From positions 199,892 to 263,891 of the forward strand of contig NZ_JAMOZL010000009.1 in the NCBI RefSeq assembly GCF_023667495.1: a stretch of 64,000 nucleotides of DNA. Reading direction: 5' to 3'. This DNA is from Dyadobacter sp. MSC1_007. Its GTDB lineage: Bacteria; Bacteroidota; Bacteroidia; Cytophagales; Spirosomataceae. Shown here piece by piece: positions 47,214 through 56,775 of the stretch. The notes below the pieces were generated by a model. It did not search any database. It saw only the letters and a program-made list of their open reading frames with translations, and was not told the origin of the DNA. Made by a program: the position numbers and the translations under genes. Numbering within the stretch: position 1 is the stretch's first letter; each line of letters begins with the position of its first letter.

Positions 47214-48290
47214 TTATTTAATGCGAAGCTTTTGTCCGATCCTGAGCGTTGCCCGGGTAGACATGCGGTTTCTGCGCGCAATGGAGGAAATACTCACGCC
47301 ATAGCGAGAGGCAATAGAACCAAGCGTATCGCCGGACCGGACTTTATGCAGGATCGAGCGGGAGTAGGCCGCAGGCGCGTCTCCTGCCTCAAACTCGCTT
47401 TTTGTAGATTTGCCTCTGATGTGGCTCCATGCCGAGCTGGTTAGCAGAAAATGATCGGATCGGATGGTGGTATTATCCCAATCGAATATGCTTTGCGGAT
47501 CGAAAGGATTTCCCTCATAGCGGTTTTCATAATGCAAGTGCGAACCAGAGCTGCGTCCGGTGTTTCCACCTAAACCGATTACCTCGCCGGCTTTAACGAG
47601 TTGTCCTGACTCAACCATTTGCTTGGAAAGGTGCCCGTAAAGTGTTTCCAGACCATTATAATGTCTTACCACTACAAAACGGCCGTATCCGGAGCCATCC
47701 CATGCAACTATGCGGACCATGCCGTCATAAGTGCTGCGGACAGAATCACCTGTTTCAAGATCAAGGTCAGTGCCATTGTGCCAGCGTCCCCAGCGGTAGG
47801 AAAACTTGGAAGTCACAGGGGTGCGGGTCATAGGAGTCGCCCACATGCGGTTAGCCGCCGGATCATAGAGCTTTAAATCGACCGGCTCATCGAATTCTGC
47901 CGGGCTCAGCCCGTAAGGATTGATCGTTCTGGCGTCCCATATCACGTAATATTCGGCAGCCTTTACCCATTCGTCGGCCACTAGTAGTGAGTCTTCGGCG
48001 ATTACCACTTCTGTTTCACCTTCGTCAATTGTGGCCGTATCCTCGTGAACAACCGGATTAAGCGGCTTTACGGGTTCAAACTGGCTTTGGAATTTAAGAT
48101 TGGATGTTTCTACCTCATATTCGTCCTCAGGTTGAGGCGCGGCCGCTTTGGTGGTAGGCCCTTCGTTGGCATTGCTGCCCGACTGGTTTATTTTAGGATT
48201 TCGCTTGAATTTACCTCGCTCTTGCGCTTGCGTGTTCCAGGGGATCAGACACACAGCCATTAGCAAACATACAATAAGCTTTACTTTCAT
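47214..48290 (-). CDS. M23 metallopeptidase with C-terminal LysM domain
   Basis: 358 residues. Signal peptide (LIVCLLMAVCLIPWNTQAQ), a middle domain, then the lysostaphin-type domain with HNGTDLDLETGDSV, HLHYENRYEG and LYGHLSKQ (HxxxD and HxH zinc ligands). A LysM repeat (HKVRSGDTLGSIASRYGVS) ends the protein. It should cut peptidoglycan cross-links in the periplasm. Its stop is nine bases from the bshB1 start. Confidence 0.9.
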   Translation of the reverse strand: MKVKLIVCLLMAVCLIPWNTQAQERGKFKRNPKINQSGSNANEGPTTKAAAPQPEDEYEVETSNLKFQSQFEPVKPLNPVVHEDTATIDEGETEVVIAEDSLLVADEWVKAAEYYVIWDARTINPYGLSPAEFDEPVDLKLYDPAANRMWATPMTRTPVTSKFSYRWGRWHNGTDLDLETGDSVRSTYDGMVRIVAWDGSGYGRFVVVRHYNGLETLYGHLSKQMVESGQLVKAGEVIGLGGNTGRSSGSHLHYENRYEGNPFDPQSIFDWDNTTIRSDHFLLTSSAWSHIRGKSTKSEFEAGDAPAAYSRSILHKVRSGDTLGSIASRYGVSISSIARRNRMSTRATLRIGQKLRIK

Positions 48291-48370
48291 ATGGATAAAA
48301 CCAAATCAGACTACACTGTGCTTGGATATGCGGAGCGTAGCCTGATTACTATTAGGGGTTGTGCAAATAA

Positions 48371-49330
48371 TTAAGCTGTTTCTTCGATAATAATGTCCAC
48401 TTCCCGTTCTACTAAAAATCTCTCAGCGTCCAGGGCTGCCATACAGCCTGTTCCCGCAGCGGTGATCGCCTGACGGTAGACATTGTCCTGAGCGTCGCCG
48501 CAGGCAAATACACCTTTTACATTGGTACAGGTGCTTCCTTTGACAGTCTGGATATATCCGGTTTCATCCATATGCAGGTAACCCTTGAAAATATCCGTAT
48601 TCGGTTTGTGGCCTATTGCTACAAAGAAACCGGTTGCTTCCAAAAGTTGCTCCTCGCCGGTTTTATTATTTTTAACCAATACCGATTCAAGCCCTTCCTC
48701 GCCGTTCAAATGCACGGTTTCGGTATTCCATAGTATTTCAATGTTCGGTAACATTTCCAAACGCTTCTGCATGATCTTCGATGCGCGCATTTCGTCGCGG
48801 CGGACCAACAAATAGACCTTGCGGCAAAGTTTGGCTAGGTAGCTGGCTTCTTCGGCAGCCGTGTCACCGGCGCCAACCACTACTACGTCTTGTCCACGGA
48901 AGAAGAATCCGTCGCAAACCGCGCAGGCAGAAACGCCACGGCCATTCAAACGTTCTTCACCTTCAATTCCCAGCCATTTAGCTGACGCGCCGGTGGAAAC
49001 GATTACAGACTCTGCAATGATCTCGTGCTTGTTGTCGATAATCACTTTGTGCGGGTAGGTTGTGAAATCTACCGCTGTTGCCAGTCCGTAGCGAACGTCG
49101 GTACCAAATCGTTTGGCCTGTTTTTCAAAATTGATCATCATTTCAGGGCCGGTAATGCCATCGGGATATCCCGGATAGTTATCGACTTCTGTGGTGATGG
49201 TAAGCTGGCCTCCCGGCTGGGCTCCCTGGTAAAGTACTGGGTTTAATCCCGCGCGGGACGCATATATGGCGGCTGTATAACCGGCAGGGCCGGAGCCAAT
49301 TATTAAGCAAGAAACTTTCTCGGATGACAT
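48371..49330 (-). CDS. trxB: Thioredoxin-disulfide reductase
   Basis: 319 residues. FAD-binding IIGSGPAGYTAAIYASRAG at the N-terminus, redox-active CAVC in VSACAVCDGFFF near residue 137, NADPH-binding VVGAGDTAAEEASYL and the closing GVFACGDAQDNVYRQAITAAG FAD segment (given in two parts). It keeps thioredoxin reduced with NADPH. It stands alone between the M23 gene and the OmpA-family gene. Confidence 0.95.
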   Translation of the reverse strand: MSSEKVSCLIIGSGPAGYTAAIYASRAGLNPVLYQGAQPGGQLTITTEVDNYPGYPDGITGPEMMINFEKQAKRFGTDVRYGLATAVDFTTYPHKVIIDNKHEIIAESVIVSTGASAKWLGIEGEERLNGRGVSACAVCDGFFFRGQDVVVVGAGDTAAEEASYLAKLCRKVYLLVRRDEMRASKIMQKRLEMLPNIEILWNTETVHLNGEEGLESVLVKNNKTGEEQLLEATGFFVAIGHKPNTDIFKGYLHMDETGYIQTVKGSTCTNVKGVFACGDAQDNVYRQAITAAGTGCMAALDAERFLVEREVDIIIEETA

Positions 49331-49499
49331 GTTAATATAAAAACTATGTTAAAGACCTATGTTCTGATTCGGGAATTTGAGCCTGGCCGGGCAAGGCGGA
49401 TCTGTGTGTGCGGATCAGGATTTTGCCGGTTCAAACTCGTTTAGAGAACACCGGCAGATCGACAAAAGTGCAAAATTTCAGCCCGTTATGCAAATCCTG

Positions 49500-51416
49500 T
49501 CAAAGGATACGCCACTCAATCCTTCTGTTTTTCTGGCGGTTTTGCTCCGAATCATTTGGTGCTACGGGCTGCGTTTCACCATAACCTTTGGCCGAAATCC
49601 GGTCGGCCGCAATTCCTGACTGGTGTAAATATTCTTGTACGGATTGCGCTCTTTTTCTGGACAGCTCCATATTTTCGGAGTCTGAGCCCACATCATCAGT
49701 ATGGCCTGATATTTCAATTTTGATCGCCTTGTTTTTGGTCAGGAACTCGATCATTTTATTGAGCTCCACTTTCGATTTCTCATCAAGTGTAAACGCGCCA
49801 GTTTGAAAGAAGATATTGTTGAGCACTTCCGCCTTGTCTTTTTCGATCGCTTCCAGCGGAATATCAAGGTCCACAAACGAGGCGCTGTCATTGACCGAAA
49901 AGGTAAGACTTTTGAAAAGGTACCCTGGCCTTGAAACATAAAAAGCATATTCTCCGCCGCTGTTGAGCACGGCAAGAAACGAGCCGTTTTGGCTGTCAGA
50001 AGAAAAAGAACCTACTTTTTGCTGGGTTTTCAAATCATACAGATCGATCTCGGAAGCCAGCACAGTTTCTGTTTTTTTATCAAAAACCTTTCCCTTAGCA
50101 TAGCGCGTGGGTGTAATCATCTTTTGCAGCGATTCAGGGACATCGAATGTGTACAGCAGCGAGCGTCCCTGCCCTTTATCGGAGTTATCGTCGGTGTAAT
50201 AGCCCTTTTCGCCATTGGAAGCAATAAACAGTCCTACCTGATCTGATCCCGTGTTGATGGGATAGCCGATATTGACTGGCTGCGTCCAATTGGTGTCGAT
50301 TTTCTGGGCGATAAAAATATCAAACCCACCCATTCCGGCAGGGCCGTTGGAGGAATAAAAGAGCGTCCGACCATTGGCGTGGATGAAGGGCGCGTTTTCT
50401 TCATCGGGTGTATTAATGACAGGACCCAGGTTTTTGGGCGTCGTCCACTGTTTTTTCTCATCCAGATGGCTTACCCAAATATCGCGTTTTCCCTGCCCGC
50501 CTTTCCGATCGGAAGCAAAATAGAGCGTATGTCCATCAGCCGACAAGGATGGTTGTGATTCCCACTCGCGGGAGTTGACCAGTTGGCCCAAATTTACAGG
50601 CTGGCTCCATTCCTTGCCTTCTTTGTGCGAAATGTAAAGATCACAGCTGCCGTAAGCGTCGGGGCGGTTGCAGGCGGTGAAAACGAGCGTTCTCCCATCG
50701 GCCGAAACACTGCATGTGCCTTCGTTATTGGTGGTATTAATTGCATTCGAAATCTCTTCGGGAACGTCCCAGCGGTCCGTCGCACGGCCGCCTTTCACCC
50801 GGTGCGTAACATAGATGTTCTCGTCGCGGTTCTCGGTCAGGCCTGTAAAAATCAGCGTCTCGTCATCCGCCGTCATGACCGGGAAGTACTGCGTCCCGAG
50901 AAAGTTGACTGTATCGCCCATGGAAACCTTCCGGATATCGACAGGATTTTTGACTGCTTCCTGGGCAAATCGCGCTGAGGCAATCGACTTTTCGGCAAGA
51001 CGCGCTAAACTTGACTTAGCCGGAAATAACTTGAATGCCTTTTCGAAATAAACTTGCGCGGAATCATAGCGCTGCACGTTGAAGTGAGATCGGCCGATCC
51101 ATTGGAATGCCGCAGCGGATTGAGGGGCGGCGGGCTTCAAACGGATGGCTTTCATGTAGTGCTTTTTGATCAGATCGTTGTTGCGCTGCAATTCATAGAT
51201 CTGCGCCAGCCGAAGGTGCGTGTCATAGCTATCAGGCTCCTGTTCGAGCACTTTTTCAAATAGTGTGATGGCTTCTGCCAACTTTCTTTCCTGCCAGGCC
51301 TGTTGTGCTTTATCGTAAATCTCGCGTGATTTTCTTGATAAAGTAACTTCCTGTGCAAGAGCTGATTGAGCTGTTAGTAATCCAATCAGAATATAAAAAA
51401 TGATAACGCGGTGCAT
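49500..51416 (-). CDS. OmpA-family protein with TPR and PD40 propeller (PorE-like)
   Basis: 638 residues from the ATG before a signal peptide (IIFYILIGLLTAQSALAQ). Order of parts: TPR helices (about 30-150), a WD40/PD40 beta-propeller (about 180-420, with ADGHTLYFASDRKG and NGRTLFYSSNGPAGMGG), a carboxypeptidase-regulatory-like fold (about 430-510), and a C-terminal OmpA domain with ISGHTDDVGSDSENMELSRK and QNRRIEWRIL. This is the architecture of PorE, the peptidoglycan-binding lipoprotein of the type IX secretion machine; paralogues are common, so the role is not certain. Its ATG shares a base with the queE TAA. Confidence 0.85.
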   Translation of the reverse strand: MHRVIIFYILIGLLTAQSALAQEVTLSRKSREIYDKAQQAWQERKLAEAITLFEKVLEQEPDSYDTHLRLAQIYELQRNNDLIKKHYMKAIRLKPAAPQSAAAFQWIGRSHFNVQRYDSAQVYFEKAFKLFPAKSSLARLAEKSIASARFAQEAVKNPVDIRKVSMGDTVNFLGTQYFPVMTADDETLIFTGLTENRDENIYVTHRVKGGRATDRWDVPEEISNAINTTNNEGTCSVSADGRTLVFTACNRPDAYGSCDLYISHKEGKEWSQPVNLGQLVNSREWESQPSLSADGHTLYFASDRKGGQGKRDIWVSHLDEKKQWTTPKNLGPVINTPDEENAPFIHANGRTLFYSSNGPAGMGGFDIFIAQKIDTNWTQPVNIGYPINTGSDQVGLFIASNGEKGYYTDDNSDKGQGRSLLYTFDVPESLQKMITPTRYAKGKVFDKKTETVLASEIDLYDLKTQQKVGSFSSDSQNGSFLAVLNSGGEYAFYVSRPGYLFKSLTFSVNDSASFVDLDIPLEAIEKDKAEVLNNIFFQTGAFTLDEKSKVELNKMIEFLTKNKAIKIEISGHTDDVGSDSENMELSRKRAQSVQEYLHQSGIAADRISAKGYGETQPVAPNDSEQNRQKNRRIEWRIL

Positions 51417-52042
51417 TATGGGATATTCATAAATTTGTGAGTTTGTAACGACATTTTCCATTTTGGATTGTCTTTGATATACTCAATTATCAAAGGCAAC
51501 ATCAGCTCCTGCTTGCTCCATTCGGGTTGCAAAAGCAGCGTACAATCAGCGGAGACCTTTGCAGCATGCTCTTCTGCAAAGTCAAAATCGCTTTTGTTAT
51601 AAATGATCGCTTTCAGCTCGTGGGCATTATTATAAATGTCCGGATGAGGGGTTTTGAATTTTTTGGGCGAAAAACAAACCCAGTCCCAGCGACCGGTGAA
51701 AGGATAAACGCCCGATGTTTCGATATTGGTCTTAAAGCCGGCCTGCTGCAAAGCGGCTGTGAGCTCGTCGAGGTTGTACATCAGCGGCTCGCCGCCTGTG
51801 ATGACTGCCAACCGGCCGGGATATTGCAATGCGCCTGCTACGATAGCATCTATATCAAATTTGGGATGGATGCTCGCATCCCAGGATTCCTTCACATCGC
51901 ACCAGTGGCAGCCCACATCACAGCCACCAAGGCGGATGAAATAGGCGGCACGGCCGCTGTGCTGGCCTTCACCCTGCAAGGTGTAAAAGGCTTCCATCAC
52001 CGGAAGTTCTGATGTAACGATAGGCAAAGTTTCGGTAAGCAA
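51416..52042 (-). CDS. queE: 7-carboxy-7-deazaguanine synthase
   Basis: The conserved body starts at MEAFYTLQGEGQHSGRA and has the radical-SAM cluster C-x3-C-x2-C in GGCDVGCHWCD, followed by AVITGGEPLMYNLDEL. It makes the deazaguanine ring for queuosine. I place the start at the TTG 52042 (LTETLPIVTSELPV), because an ATG at 52114 adds 24 residues unlike the family and reaches toward the divergent mnmE; the ATG at 51997 is the shortest option. Confidence 0.88.
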   Translation of the reverse strand: MLTETLPIVTSELPVMEAFYTLQGEGQHSGRAAYFIRLGGCDVGCHWCDVKESWDASIHPKFDIDAIVAGALQYPGRLAVITGGEPLMYNLDELTAALQQAGFKTNIETSGVYPFTGRWDWVCFSPKKFKTPHPDIYNNAHELKAIIYNKSDFDFAEEHAAKVSADCTLLLQPEWSKQELMLPLIIEYIKDNPKWKMSLQTHKFMNIP

Positions 52043-52170
52043 AATCTTGAAATTCTTAATGTTGGAAAAATGGGTAACACGCCGCGTCGGCGGAAAAATC
52101 CCATAAAGGTACAAAATTCAAACTTGCTGCTTCGGATGTTGGTTCTTTCAAATAGTAGCATATTTGCATT

Positions 52171-53535
52171 ATGAATATAGTACCCATATATCAACAGGAA
52201 GTGATTTGTGCGCTCGCGACGCCCTCGGGTGTAGGCGCGATCGGCGTTATACGAGTATCAGGTTTGGGCGCCATCACCATAGTTAACAGTGTTTTTAAGG
52301 GAAAAAACCTCGAAAGGGTTGAAAGCCACACTGTGCATTTCGGCACCATCACCGCAGGCGATGAGATCATCGATGAAGTGTTGGCGACTGTTTTTAAAAC
52401 CCCGCGCTCGTTTACCAAAGAAGATTCCGTCGAAATATCCTGCCACGGTTCGGACTACATCATCAGGCAGATATTAAAGCTCCTGATCACCAAAGGCGCG
52501 CGTATTGCCAAGCCTGGAGAATTCACCCAACGCGCCTTTTTGAACGGCCAGTTTGACCTCGTGCAAGCCGAAGCCGTTGCCGACCTTATCGCAGCCGATT
52601 CCCAGGCCAGCCACAAAACGGCATTGAATCAGCTCCGCGGCGGCTTTTCCAAGAAACTCGCGTCCTTGCGCTCGGAGCTTATCCACTTTGCTTCGCTGAT
52701 TGAGCTCGAACTCGATTTCGGAGAAGAGGACGTCGAGTTTGCTCAGCGGGACGATCTTCGCAGGCTGATCGAAGCACTGCTTGAGACCATCGAACCACTG
52801 ATCAGTTCATTCGACTTTGGCAATGCCATTAAGGAAGGGGTGCCCGTAGCGATCATTGGCTCACCTAACGTGGGGAAATCCACACTTTTGAATGCATTAT
52901 TAAATGAAGAAAAAGCCATCGTAACGGCCATTGCAGGTACTACCCGCGATGTGATCGAAGATACGATCGTGCTGGACGGCCTCAAATTCCGGTTCATCGA
53001 CACGGCTGGCATTCGGGAAACCACTGACGTTGTGGAGTCCATCGGCATCGAGCGCTCGAAAGCGGCGATGGATAAGGCTGATATTGTTGTTTTTCTATTT
53101 GATAGTGTAGAAACGTTGGCCGAGAACCGTGCGTTAGCCGCACTGTTGCCTGCTGGTAAAGAGGTGCTTTTTGTATTGAATAAGGTGGATATTAACCCTG
53201 CGCTGGCAGCTGAACTGGCCAATGAATCCGATATTATCTCCATTTCCGCACATACCCAGCAAAATTTGCCTGTATTGACTAAAAAGCTTGTTTCGCTGGT
53301 GCACGGGCAAGCCGCAGGAGACACCGTCGTGACCAACTTGCGGCATTATGAGCATCTGATCAAAACCCAAGGTTCTTTGAATGATGTTTTGAATGGACTG
53401 TCGTCGGGCATTACGGGCGATTTCCTGGCGCAGGATATCCGGCTGGCGCTGCATCATTTGGGAGAGATTACCGGGACTATTGTTACGGATGATTTGCTGG
53501 ATAATATTTTCTCGAAGTTTTGTATCGGGAAGTGA
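52171..53535 (+). CDS. mnmE: tRNA modification GTPase MnmE
   Basis: 454 residues, full length. The N-terminal folate-binding domain begins ICALATPSGVGAIGVIRVSG; the G domain has GSPNVGKSTLLNALLN, DTAGI and NKVD; the protein ends in the invariant FCIGK motif, whose cysteine is needed for tRNA wobble-uridine modification with MnmG. CATATTTG lies five bases before the ATG with TTG 17 bases further up, so the mRNA may be nearly leaderless. The accessory region begins directly after the stop. Confidence 0.95.
   Translation: MNIVPIYQQEVICALATPSGVGAIGVIRVSGLGAITIVNSVFKGKNLERVESHTVHFGTITAGDEIIDEVLATVFKTPRSFTKEDSVEISCHGSDYIIRQILKLLITKGARIAKPGEFTQRAFLNGQFDLVQAEAVADLIAADSQASHKTALNQLRGGFSKKLASLRSELIHFASLIELELDFGEEDVEFAQRDDLRRLIEALLETIEPLISSFDFGNAIKEGVPVAIIGSPNVGKSTLLNALLNEEKAIVTAIAGTTRDVIEDTIVLDGLKFRFIDTAGIRETTDVVESIGIERSKAAMDKADIVVFLFDSVETLAENRALAALLPAGKEVLFVLNKVDINPALAAELANESDIISISAHTQQNLPVLTKKLVSLVHGQAAGDTVVTNLRHYEHLIKTQGSLNDVLNGLSSGITGDFLAQDIRLALHHLGEITGTIVTDDLLDNIFSKFCIGK
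53515..53535 (+). other. Possible attachment site: 3' end of mnmE
   Basis: The last codons (KFCIGK and stop) are the highly conserved end of mnmE. In Salmonella Genomic Island 1 and relatives the 3' end of this gene (trmE/thdF) is the integration target. Here, accessory DNA with tailspike-like genes and a conjugative coupling protein starts 50 bases later. No matching second copy was found within the window, so the far end should lie beyond 64000. Confidence 0.4.
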
Positions 53536-53584
53536 TTTCATAAAGCAACAACGCCCCGGCATTCGCATTCCACTTACCTAAGTT

Positions 53585-56134
53585 CTATTCAACTTTTGCC
53601 GTCAGCGTGCCCGATGCCAGGTCAGCGGGCAGGGCCCCAACATTATGGAAAATGACGGTTACTGTGTTTGCCGAGCTTACGTGGGAAGAGATTGTAATAG
53701 AGTCGTTTAGGTCGAGTGAAAAGGAGCAACGCGAAATTTGTCCCAATGCCGCCCCGGTTACTGTTATCGTTGCCTTCGTAGTCGCCCCTGCAGCAATTGA
53801 AGGCGGATCGAATGTTGTTGACCCGATGAGATAGGTTGTGTATGTTATCCAGGTTGTGCCGTTCCACCATTCAGGTGTGCCAGTGGACAGATTAAAGCGG
53901 GTATCGCCGGTATTATTCACAACTGGCCGCTCTCCGGTTGTGCCTACGTTGGCAATCCTTCCGCCAGCCATGTTATTGACGGCGTAAAACTTCACATTGG
54001 TATACGCTCCATCGCCCCCGAAAGGGTTATTTACAAAACCGGTCCCGATGACATTGTTTGAAATCAAAATGTTCTCGCTTGTGCCGAATGTGAAATTGAA
54101 CGCATAACCCTTGCTGATTATATTATTACTGATAATGCACTTGTTTAGATCAGCATAAAGAGCACCAAGTAGCAAGGAACTGTTCGGGATGGAAGCCTCC
54201 AGCGACGGTAAGCAAGTCAATTGGTTGCCTGTAATGATCAGATTCCTAACCTTCAAAGGGATTGCAGCCAATGAATGGAGCGACACAAAATTAACACCTG
54301 TTGCGCTGTAACACTTTATAATGTTGTCGGATACACTTACGTCCTGCGCGTTGTACAGACTAACAAACGTAATCGCCTCTCCGTCGATCTTGACAAAGTT
54401 GCCCGATATGGTGACAGCTGATTTTCGGGCATCTTCGGGAATTGCCACAACGTCCCGATTTGCCGTAAAGACAGAGAAAATAGTACCCGCGCAGTTCTCA
54501 AAGAAATTGTTCCGAAAAATGAGCCCGTCCCGGTTACCTGCTGTTTCGTAATCGAGCGTATTAAGGTTGCCAGTATGAGATTTAACAGTGATAACCGGGT
54601 AGCCCCCAACGTTTGCCTTATTAACAAACCGGCAATTTTCAACGACCACATTGGTTGAACTGTATGTGTCCAAGAGGTCTGTTTCACGGAACTGACCATC
54701 GAATACGCATCCTGATATTAAATGTGAAAGGTCGCTGTTGATCTGGCTTGCGATGTGCAAAAGTTCATGGTTCCCATTATTGTTGTCGCCGGCTATGAAC
54801 GTGCAGCTTGTCACCCGCACCAGACAGTCCCCGGTATTTATTGCTATATTGGAAAATCTCGAATGATTCAAAACTAACAAAGGCTGTGAAGCAACGAAGC
54901 CAGTGTATGCGCCGAAGCTTACTTCCCCCGTATTGGCCGTTGACCTAGTCACAGTACAATTTTCAAAGATGAACCGGCTGTCTCTCGCAGTGTTATTGAT
55001 CCTGAAATCAGCACTTCCCGTAAAATCCAGGTAACAATCTGTGAAGCTTACCCCAGTTGTAAATTCAATAGGGTTCACCGTTATTTTGGATGACAAGCTA
55101 CTTTTCACACGCAACACAAAATCTATCGCGCCGCTTGCCTGTAATATCACCGGGTCTTTAATTTCTATGTCGAGCGTGCCGTATGAACGATCCCATTTCA
55201 AGGCATCAAAGGAAATTTTATCAACACTGGATAAGTCCAAATTGCTGATCCGCACTTTACCATTTTTAAAACTTCCGTTTTTAAACTCTACACTTACTTC
55301 CTTGGGTATATTCAGAGTGCCCCCGTTCAAGTTATAATCCGCATTGATGATCACCGTGTTACCTGTCTGCAAATATGTTTCCGAAAACATTGAAGCAAGT
55401 GCGGTAAGATCGTTGGCTATCCCATCACCCTTTGCTCCGAATATCTCGGGCGTAATGAAATCTGCGTCAATGACGTAGGTGAGGCCGCCATTTTTTATCA
55501 CCGTTGCTCCGTTATCTGTCAACGAAGCGCTATTCGGATCGTACCGGAAAGGGTATACGCGACCGTTATTTGTGACCAGAACCACGCGCGCTGTATCGCC
55601 AGTATTATTTCTCAGTTCATCGATTGTAAAGTGCTTGACAAGCTCTGGTGTGCTTAAAACCAGTGTAACATTTTCTTGGGTAGCCCTGGCCGCATTTTCG
55701 TTTTCATGAATTGCGTAGGACAACGAAGTTACAAATGCAAATTGACTGTGATCATTGGCGTTTTGACTTCCCCTCAGGAGTTCAAATCGATTAACTTTAG
55801 TGGAGGTTTCGAATTTTCCCCTAAGCGTGTATTTGATAGTTGGTTTAGCTCGTGAAAGCGTGGTGCCGACGTAATCAGAGTACGTACCTCCGGTTTGCAC
55901 AAACCCTTCGGGTAGTACCAGCTTTATCCTAAAAGCATAGTTTTCTTTAAAAACAAAGACGGTGTTAGATGGTAATTCGAGCAGGTTTGCTTTGATAACG
56001 ATTTCCATCTCTTCATCAATCTGAACACGAGAGGCCTCAGTTTCAAGCGTAAATTTGATGGGGTCAATAGTTTGTCCTTTGGCGCCACTGGTACATGCAG
56101 CGAGAAATACAATGAAAATGAAAAAGTGTTTCAT
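53585..56134 (-). CDS. Tailspike-like beta-helix lipoprotein, paralogue A
   Basis: 849 residues. A lipobox signal (FIFIVFLAAC) is followed by an N-terminal module (about 20-150) shared with two other genes here: DPIKFTLET, FRIKLVLPEGF, TGGTYSDYVGT, FELLRG. Then a tailspike-type linker (FTIDELRNNTGDTARVVLV, FRYDPNSASLTDNG) and the pectate-lyase-3 opening FGAKGDGIANDLTAL lead into a long right-handed beta-helix rich in Asn and short strands. The C-terminus (SIAAGATTKATITVTGAALG, then SLDLNDSITISSHVSSANTV) is of a type common in phage tail proteins. Probably a secreted polysaccharide-binding or -cleaving protein; no catalytic residues can be assigned. Convergent with mnmE. Confidence 0.75.
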   Translation of the reverse strand: MKHFFIFIVFLAACTSGAKGQTIDPIKFTLETEASRVQIDEEMEIVIKANLLELPSNTVFVFKENYAFRIKLVLPEGFVQTGGTYSDYVGTTLSRAKPTIKYTLRGKFETSTKVNRFELLRGSQNANDHSQFAFVTSLSYAIHENENAARATQENVTLVLSTPELVKHFTIDELRNNTGDTARVVLVTNNGRVYPFRYDPNSASLTDNGATVIKNGGLTYVIDADFITPEIFGAKGDGIANDLTALASMFSETYLQTGNTVIINADYNLNGGTLNIPKEVSVEFKNGSFKNGKVRISNLDLSSVDKISFDALKWDRSYGTLDIEIKDPVILQASGAIDFVLRVKSSLSSKITVNPIEFTTGVSFTDCYLDFTGSADFRINNTARDSRFIFENCTVTRSTANTGEVSFGAYTGFVASQPLLVLNHSRFSNIAINTGDCLVRVTSCTFIAGDNNNGNHELLHIASQINSDLSHLISGCVFDGQFRETDLLDTYSSTNVVVENCRFVNKANVGGYPVITVKSHTGNLNTLDYETAGNRDGLIFRNNFFENCAGTIFSVFTANRDVVAIPEDARKSAVTISGNFVKIDGEAITFVSLYNAQDVSVSDNIIKCYSATGVNFVSLHSLAAIPLKVRNLIITGNQLTCLPSLEASIPNSSLLLGALYADLNKCIISNNIISKGYAFNFTFGTSENILISNNVIGTGFVNNPFGGDGAYTNVKFYAVNNMAGGRIANVGTTGERPVVNNTGDTRFNLSTGTPEWWNGTTWITYTTYLIGSTTFDPPSIAAGATTKATITVTGAALGQISRCSFSLDLNDSITISSHVSSANTVTVIFHNVGALPADLASGTLTAKVE

Positions 56135-56775
56135 AGTTTATAGTTATTATGGATTGTTAGATTATTTGTGCGGGTGGTGATTTAGATAGCTGAGTTGCGA
56201 CTAACTTAGGTTTTGCAAAACGAGCTGGAAAAGAACTGAGCGGGCAGACTTCAAATGGGGTATAGGATCCACGTCGTGGGTAGGGCCACATAGTAGAATG
56301 TTCTGTCATAACTAACGTTGAGAATGTTGCTCAGGTCCGGTTTTGATCAGATTCCCCGCCATGTGACCAATATAATTGATTAATATCACATGCAATGAAT
56401 TCGATGAAACCAATATAAATATCGTCGGATACATAGATACGTTGCGATTGAAGAATGTCTCTGCATTCTTGAAAGGAGATAGTTGGATAGATAAGCTTGC
56501 CTGAACATCGTACAATTGTGGAAGGCAGTCCGGTTCTATCTGGCTTGATGAGGAAGAGCAGGCTGAGCTTAGATCGGTCCTGGAATTTTATTTCGAATCC
56601 AGCACCAAGTCTGGTCACGGTAGAGAACTGTATTGTAATCAGCGAAGCGGCCCAGGAACGGGTTGCAAAACGTCGCACGGAATCTCCGCCGCTATTCTGA
56701 GGATTACCCTTAAACGGTTAGACGAAAAATTTACTATTTATATACAAACGGATATATACTTTAAACAATTTGATA
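56135..56775. other. Divergent intergenic region between paralogues A and B
   Basis: It must hold promoters for both large genes. A minus-strand frame of 115 codons (56678-56331) is listed separately. I see no clear TAnnTTTG promoter or terminator. Confidence 0.4.
56331..56678 (-). CDS. Possible small protein upstream of paralogue A
   Basis: 115 codons from ATG to stop. The composition looks protein-like (LGAGFEIKFQDRSKLSLLFL, YVSDDIYIGFIEFIACDINQ) but there is no signal peptide or recognised domain. It lies 197 bases upstream of paralogue A in the same direction, in the position where paralogue C has two small genes. A plus-strand frame of 67 codons overlaps it, so coding is uncertain. Confidence 0.35.
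   Translation of the reverse strand: MRRFATRSWAASLITIQFSTVTRLGAGFEIKFQDRSKLSLLFLIKPDRTGLPSTIVRCSGKLIYPTISFQECRDILQSQRIYVSDDIYIGFIEFIACDINQLYWSHGGESDQNRT

Noticed and set aside
52743-53336. 197-codon minus-strand frame inside mnmE
   Set aside because: Antisense to the MnmE G domain; serine-rich shadow without any motif.
56497-56700. 67-codon plus-strand frame between paralogues A and B
   Set aside because: No domain, and it overlaps a longer protein-like frame on the other strand; neither can be confirmed and this one is the weaker.
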